Assembly: GCF_007744515.1 (NCBI RefSeq)
Contig: NZ_CP036268.1
Coordinates: 4,050,088 to 4,114,087, forward strand
Reading direction: 5' to 3'
Length of the DNA stretch: 64,000 bases
Origin: Stratiformator vulcanicus
Lineage (GTDB): Bacteria; Planctomycetota; Planctomycetia; Planctomycetales; Planctomycetaceae
Position 1 is the first letter of the stretch. The number at the start of each line of letters is the position of its first letter. The notes under the pieces are model-generated. The model made no database searches. It was not told the origin of the DNA and saw only the letters and a list, made by a program, of their open reading frames with translations. The position numbers and the translations under genes are program-made. Positions 61,801 through 64,000 of the stretch are shown piece by piece.

Positions 61801-62106
61801 ATCGGCTCTACGGCACCGATACCGGAAATCAGACCGGTCAAATTTCAGCCACTTCCCATTCGACCCGGCCGTCCGACAAAAATTCGGACCGCCAATGCCG
61901 AGTCAGTTCGGGCCGTCTCCGAGATCTTCGCCGCTCATTCGGCTGACCTAAATGTCGTCGAAAAGAGCAGGTCGGAACCGGAAGGCGTCGAGGGTTCAAA
62001 TCCATTTTCCAAAGCGACCGGCTCGGATCGGGCCCCCCGCGTGCGGTCGCTCCACGCTGTTCGCGAACGCTGGTCGAATGCCGACTCGCACAACTCGGGA
62101 AAGTGA
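58885..62106 (+). CDS. GspD/PilQ-type secretin with long C-terminal extension
   Basis: 1073 residues; signal peptide residues 1-30. After a low-complexity region (about 40-360) come an STN-like N0 domain (FDLQVDEAELSQVLEMLGELAGWNVIVAPEVSGLVSINLHDVTGIEALEALC, about 372-425) and N1-like domain (TVVTKIYRPNYISTTDLQALL). The secretin core ends EVTSTVMCRDGATVVIGGLIDESVEENVQQVPLLGSIPWIGRAFR (about 711-756) and ELIVLITPRVV. A helical TPR-like stretch (RELLARGKAVEARNHVIHALKIRKNDDTALRLL) and a Pro-rich tail follow. It would be the outer-membrane channel of the pseudopilus machine. Confidence 0.9.
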   Translation: MGKQGLRAAQICLAIAFAIAMLPLALPRPQAGESYLAARADRAQRTWNSLPDSELPLESDLGEVLLAELDPPLVKSPTVDYEAATPETVAPTPVNSEIRTAERTPAVEIASAATPPDGEENAAADVEIAITDPTVIEVTTDESVGLPEDWLIADGDSSKSSLSNRSRREFAPGASRPLARIASRSDVFIPLDLGSPRIDRELKDFFPNDPYLDQKQMVRSDPVIRFRPVAEEPPEEPVPLPPAGRVEEELQQLRKEIRELAESRKPTAVAQGIGIDQALEMLNEINAAKERRNQQLEEMLRGPRGNSPTQPPAQSQTASDPSLQNPTQNLTQNSPESRSAVSPPIAPRPAPPQRRRVPVIVTRPGEGDTDHFDLQVDEAELSQVLEMLGELAGWNVIVAPEVSGLVSINLHDVTGIEALEALCRPRNLIARQEGEFIYVYPAAFEDRARTVVTKIYRPNYISTTDLQALLTPLLTPEVGRMAVTNPSQAGLPLDNQNTGGDSLSQEDALVIIDYEEVLEEVDGVVAEMDVPPPQVVIEAVILRVRLNDTMRLGVNLALLGGNEQQLVTTGSGGTIDSTPGYPGTSNSLLPAAGDFLAAAAGMRYGFLRGDISGFIEALEGITETSLVASPQIRVLNKQKAELIIGQRLGFRTRTFNGQQTIENVEFLDVGTKLILRPFMAPDGLVRLEIHPERSSGSIDDDGIPQVETTEVTSTVMCRDGATVVIGGLIDESVEENVQQVPLLGSIPWIGRAFRNSTESMVRNELIVLITPRVVQEPVESVRGDILKYESERRARHFADRLAPVSRRNLARIHVDRARELLARGKAVEARNHVIHALKIRKNDDTALRLLDEIEQRLGHRVKHILGNSPLTDAPVLIEPGTTETIVPVPVDEQGILPPPAPAAGDFPRVNDGPRLEMNQPASPSDPTPSNPPASDANGVPAPVSSMPMIGRSDNSPPIVKPASQVTSKGPDAIGSTAPIPEIRPVKFQPLPIRPGRPTKIRTANAESVRAVSEIFAAHSADLNVVEKSRSEPEGVEGSNPFSKATGSDRAPRVRSLHAVRERWSNADSHNSGK

Positions 62107-62109
62107 TTC

Positions 62110-63516
62110 ATGAACGTGTTTCGTTCTTTCATGCCGCTTGTCCTCGCGACCGCCGGGCTCGGTCTGACGGGCTGCGCCGCGACTCATTCCGCATCGCAGT
62201 CGTCCGTCGTTCACGGATCGCCATACCTATGCCCGAAGTGCGGGCAGCGGCATTTTGCGTCTCACTCCGCCGAGGTTGCGTCGTCGGCCCAACGAAAGTC
62301 GGTTGAGAGTCGGCCCGCGCCGCAACCCCATTTGCAGCAGTCACCGCCTGCGCCGCAATTGCGGTTGCCGCCAACCGCCCCGCCACCGGCATCTCCACTG
62401 AAAAACTCATTCGACGCGGCTCTGCCGTCGGGTGGCGCGCCGTCGGTCGCCACGCCACAGTTGTTGCCCGCCGGTCAATCGAGCCGGCCAATGCCGTCGG
62501 ACGGCGAAGTCGAAATGCAGTTGCGTCAACGCCTGTCGTACATTCGCAATGTAAGGCAAGCCGATCCTCGACGCACCGAGTTGCATTTGGTTGAAGCCGA
62601 ATTGCTGCGTCGTCTCGGCGACACACGCGGCGAGCTCTTCGCCCTTCAGGCCGCCGTGCTGGCCAATCCTCGATCAGCGGACGTTCAAGCCAAAGCAGGC
62701 CGGGGCTTCCTGCGGGCGGGCGACGAGCAACGGGGATTTGCAGCGTTGGGCCGATCGGTGCAGCTTGCGCCATACGACCCCCGCTACGCACACGGCTTGG
62801 CGGCTGCGCACCTCTCGGCCGGATCACCCGATTCCGCGATCGTTGTGCTCGAAGCCGCCGCGGCGCGGACGCCCGACCCGTCGATTTCCGTCTCGCTGGG
62901 GCGACTGTATGAAGCGCAGCGCGATTGGACCGCGGCCACGGGAGCCTATCGATCGGCATTGCACGGTCGGCCCGGCGACGTTCGGACGACGGTTCGACTG
63001 GCCGAGTGCCTCTACCACTCAGGCTCCTACGAACATGCCGTCCAACGCTATCAGCAGGCCGCGCAGGTCGACCGGCGTTGGCTGTCGTTCGCGGAATACT
63101 CCCGCTACGGCGATGCCGCGCTCCGCAGCGAACACCTTCAACTTGCCGGCGATGTATTCGACTACATGGCCGAGAACACGCCGCCGATGCGAGAGCTTGA
63201 GATATTGCGAGCGCTCGCGGCATTGAGACTTGGCGAATCCTCGCGGGCCGAGCGAATCGCCAGAACAGCCTTGACGCAATGGGAGAATGACGAGCAGCTA
63301 AGCCGCGTGCTCGAATTGTCAGGGGCGATCGAACTCACCGCCGCAACAGCCGATACTGTGGCCGAGAGCGATGAGTCCGAGTTCGTGCAAACCGCCGACT
63401 ATTCTGCACTTCCGCTTTGCAGACCGGTCGTCGAGCCCGATTCCGACGGATCGAACTCTTCATCCACTTCGTCTAGCAGTTCCGACGTATTGACGTCGAC
63501 CTCGCCGTCGAATTGA
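62110..63516 (+). CDS. TPR lipoprotein with CxxC, end of the pilus operon
   Basis: 468 residues; lipobox LTGC in the signal peptide RSFMPLVLATAGLGLTGCAA. A CPKCGQRH knuckle (about residues 38-45) is followed by Pro-rich linker and a TPR array from about 140 to 385 (TELHLVEAELLRRLGDTRGELFALQAAVLANPRSADVQAKAG, RDWTAATGAYRSALHGRPGDVRTTVRLAECLYHSGSYEHAVQRYQQAAQVDRRW). The Ser/Asp-rich C-terminus (about 440-468) overlaps the 3' end of the convergent Coa1-like gene by 118 bases. TPR lipoproteins like PilF help secretin assembly, so a pilotin-type role is plausible from position. Confidence 0.78.
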   Translation: MNVFRSFMPLVLATAGLGLTGCAATHSASQSSVVHGSPYLCPKCGQRHFASHSAEVASSAQRKSVESRPAPQPHLQQSPPAPQLRLPPTAPPPASPLKNSFDAALPSGGAPSVATPQLLPAGQSSRPMPSDGEVEMQLRQRLSYIRNVRQADPRRTELHLVEAELLRRLGDTRGELFALQAAVLANPRSADVQAKAGRGFLRAGDEQRGFAALGRSVQLAPYDPRYAHGLAAAHLSAGSPDSAIVVLEAAAARTPDPSISVSLGRLYEAQRDWTAATGAYRSALHGRPGDVRTTVRLAECLYHSGSYEHAVQRYQQAAQVDRRWLSFAEYSRYGDAALRSEHLQLAGDVFDYMAENTPPMRELEILRALAALRLGESSRAERIARTALTQWENDEQLSRVLELSGAIELTAATADTVAESDESEFVQTADYSALPLCRPVVEPDSDGSNSSSTSSSSSDVLTSTSPSN

Positions 63517-63935
63517 GGGACGCCGTCGGGGAAGAGGTCGTACTCGTCACCGTTGTCCAAAATCAATCGGCCACCCTGAATCTGCTCCTCCTGTGGCGCA
63601 TTCTGGTCGACTTCCATAATCACCTGACCGCCAGCCTTCGTGCCTTCGATATCAAAGATCAGTCGATTCTCGCCACCGAACGTATCGCCGTAGTTAAAGG
63701 AGAAACTGGTGACTTCGCCGACGTGTTCGGCGATCACCTCATTCTGCCGCATCTCCTCTTCGACGGCCTGCGACATCACGCCCATGATCGCGTAAAAGCC
63801 GCCGCCGCAGCAGATGATCAGACCGAGGGCACCGAGTCCCAAAATCCCGAGAATGATCCCGGCGATCAGGCAACCTTTGCCACCTTTTTTGCGGGGAAGA
63901 GGTTCGGGCTGGAACGTGTCTTCATCCATACTCAC
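63399..63935 (-). CDS. Coa1-like membrane protein
   Basis: 178 residues from GTG 63935 (or ATG 63929). A cytoplasmic N-terminus (QPEPLPRKKGGKG) precedes one membrane helix (CLIAGIILGILGLGALGLIICCGGGFYAIMGV, about 22-53). The extracellular domain has NEVIAEHVGEVTSFSFNYGDTFGGENRLIFDIEGTKAGGQVIMEVD, a pattern like that of bacterial cytochrome c oxidase assembly factor Coa1 domains. The acidic tail, DEVDEEFDPSESGSTT, lies antisense to the Ser-rich tail of the TPR gene. GTGA overlap with the upstream partial gene shows coupling. Assignment to Coa1 is by pattern recall and is tentative. Confidence 0.68.
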   Translation of the reverse strand: MSMDEDTFQPEPLPRKKGGKGCLIAGIILGILGLGALGLIICCGGGFYAIMGVMSQAVEEEMRQNEVIAEHVGEVTSFSFNYGDTFGGENRLIFDIEGTKAGGQVIMEVDQNAPQEEQIQGGRLILDNGDEYDLFPDGVPQFDGEVDVNTSELLDEVDEEFDPSESGSTTGLQSGSAE

Positions 63936-64000
63936 GGCGCTGTTCCCAGTCGATGGTCTTGGAGATGCTCTCCGAGGGCGACGGCCAAGCGGTCGATCTC
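63932..64000 (-). CDS. C-terminal fragment of an upstream gene, runs off the window
   Basis: Twenty-two codons in frame end EIDRLAVALGEHLQDHRLGTAP and TGA (63934-63932), overlapping the Coa1-like start by GTGA. EIDRLxxAL resembles the last helix of PLP-dependent aminotransferases and cysteine desulfurases, but too little is visible to name it. The remainder lies beyond base 64000. Confidence 0.55.
   Translation of the reverse strand, partial: EIDRLAVALGEHLQDHRLGTAP

Noticed and set aside
61975-62020. Apparent tRNA T-arm (GGGTTCAAATCC) inside the secretin gene end
   Set aside because: The arms around TTCAAAT do not pair (A-T, G-A mismatch, G-C, G-C), no acceptor stem or anticodon arm fits upstream, and the coding frame of the secretin continues through it.

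Overview
The window looks like chromosomal DNA of a planctomycete (phylum Planctomycetota). This is inferred from gene content: a DUF1570 putative peptidase, a fused ResB-CcsA cytochrome c assembly protein, a YfbK-like von Willebrand protein, a hopanoid or squalene pathway desaturase, many short lipoproteins and Tyr/Pro-rich secreted proteins, and a hybrid type II secretion/type IV pilus operon. The DNA is GC-rich, and no rRNA, tRNA or CRISPR array was recognised. I do not name a species.

Layout. 1-3.6 kb: the end of a sodium-pumping NADH:quinone reductase (Nqr) maturation block (apbE, nqrM), a membrane-anchored thioredoxin-like protein, manC and ruvX. 3.6-11.3 kb, mostly minus strand: a GntP-type permease with a large soluble insertion, a VWA protein, a REP-associated tyrosine transposase (RAYT) between two copies of a 131-bp palindromic repeat, a beta-CASP nuclease, a hypothetical protein and an SRPBCC protein. 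11.6-16.1 kb, plus strand: an ECF sigma factor with its putative anti-sigma factor, an FmdB zinc ribbon, a GNAT protein and dnaA. 16.1-24 kb: a minus-strand set of a CpaC/RcpA-type secretin, two lipoproteins (one Cys-rich) and a TPR lipoprotein, then small secreted proteins. 24-32.6 kb: comF, DUF502 and hemC on the minus strand, hpnE and a potassium-channel/TrkA-N protein on the plus strand, then a sensor histidine kinase with a small partner. 32.9-39.4 kb: sulfur amino-acid genes (a cystathionine gamma-synthase family enzyme and cysK), two tandem Uma2 genes and a thioredoxin-trypsin fusion. 39.7-48.5 kb: a repeat lipoprotein coupled to a ResB-CcsA fusion, a 32-residue basic protein resembling ribosomal protein bL37, a DUF1570 protein and a YyaL-like protein. 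48.6-51 kb: an LRR lipoprotein and a methyltransferase. 51.4-63.5 kb: ten colinear genes for four pseudopilin-like proteins, PilM, PilN, PilO, a GspC/PilP-like protein, a secretin and a TPR lipoprotein. The window ends in a Coa1-like membrane protein and the tail of one more minus-strand gene.

The most notable signal not explained by the genes is a family of palindromes sharing the ends AAGCCGCGC...AAGCGGATC. Long versions flank the transposase, and short near-perfect 26-bp inverted repeats lie at about 1.8, 32.8 and 44.9 kb. This fits a RAYT and the non-autonomous elements it may move. A second, distinct palindrome family (AACAAGCCCG...) lies in two convergent gene spacers. Other leads are the bL37-like micro-gene, a two-part hairpin with a T-run in the leader of the pilus operon, an altered potassium-channel filter, and a 118-bp overlap between convergent genes.
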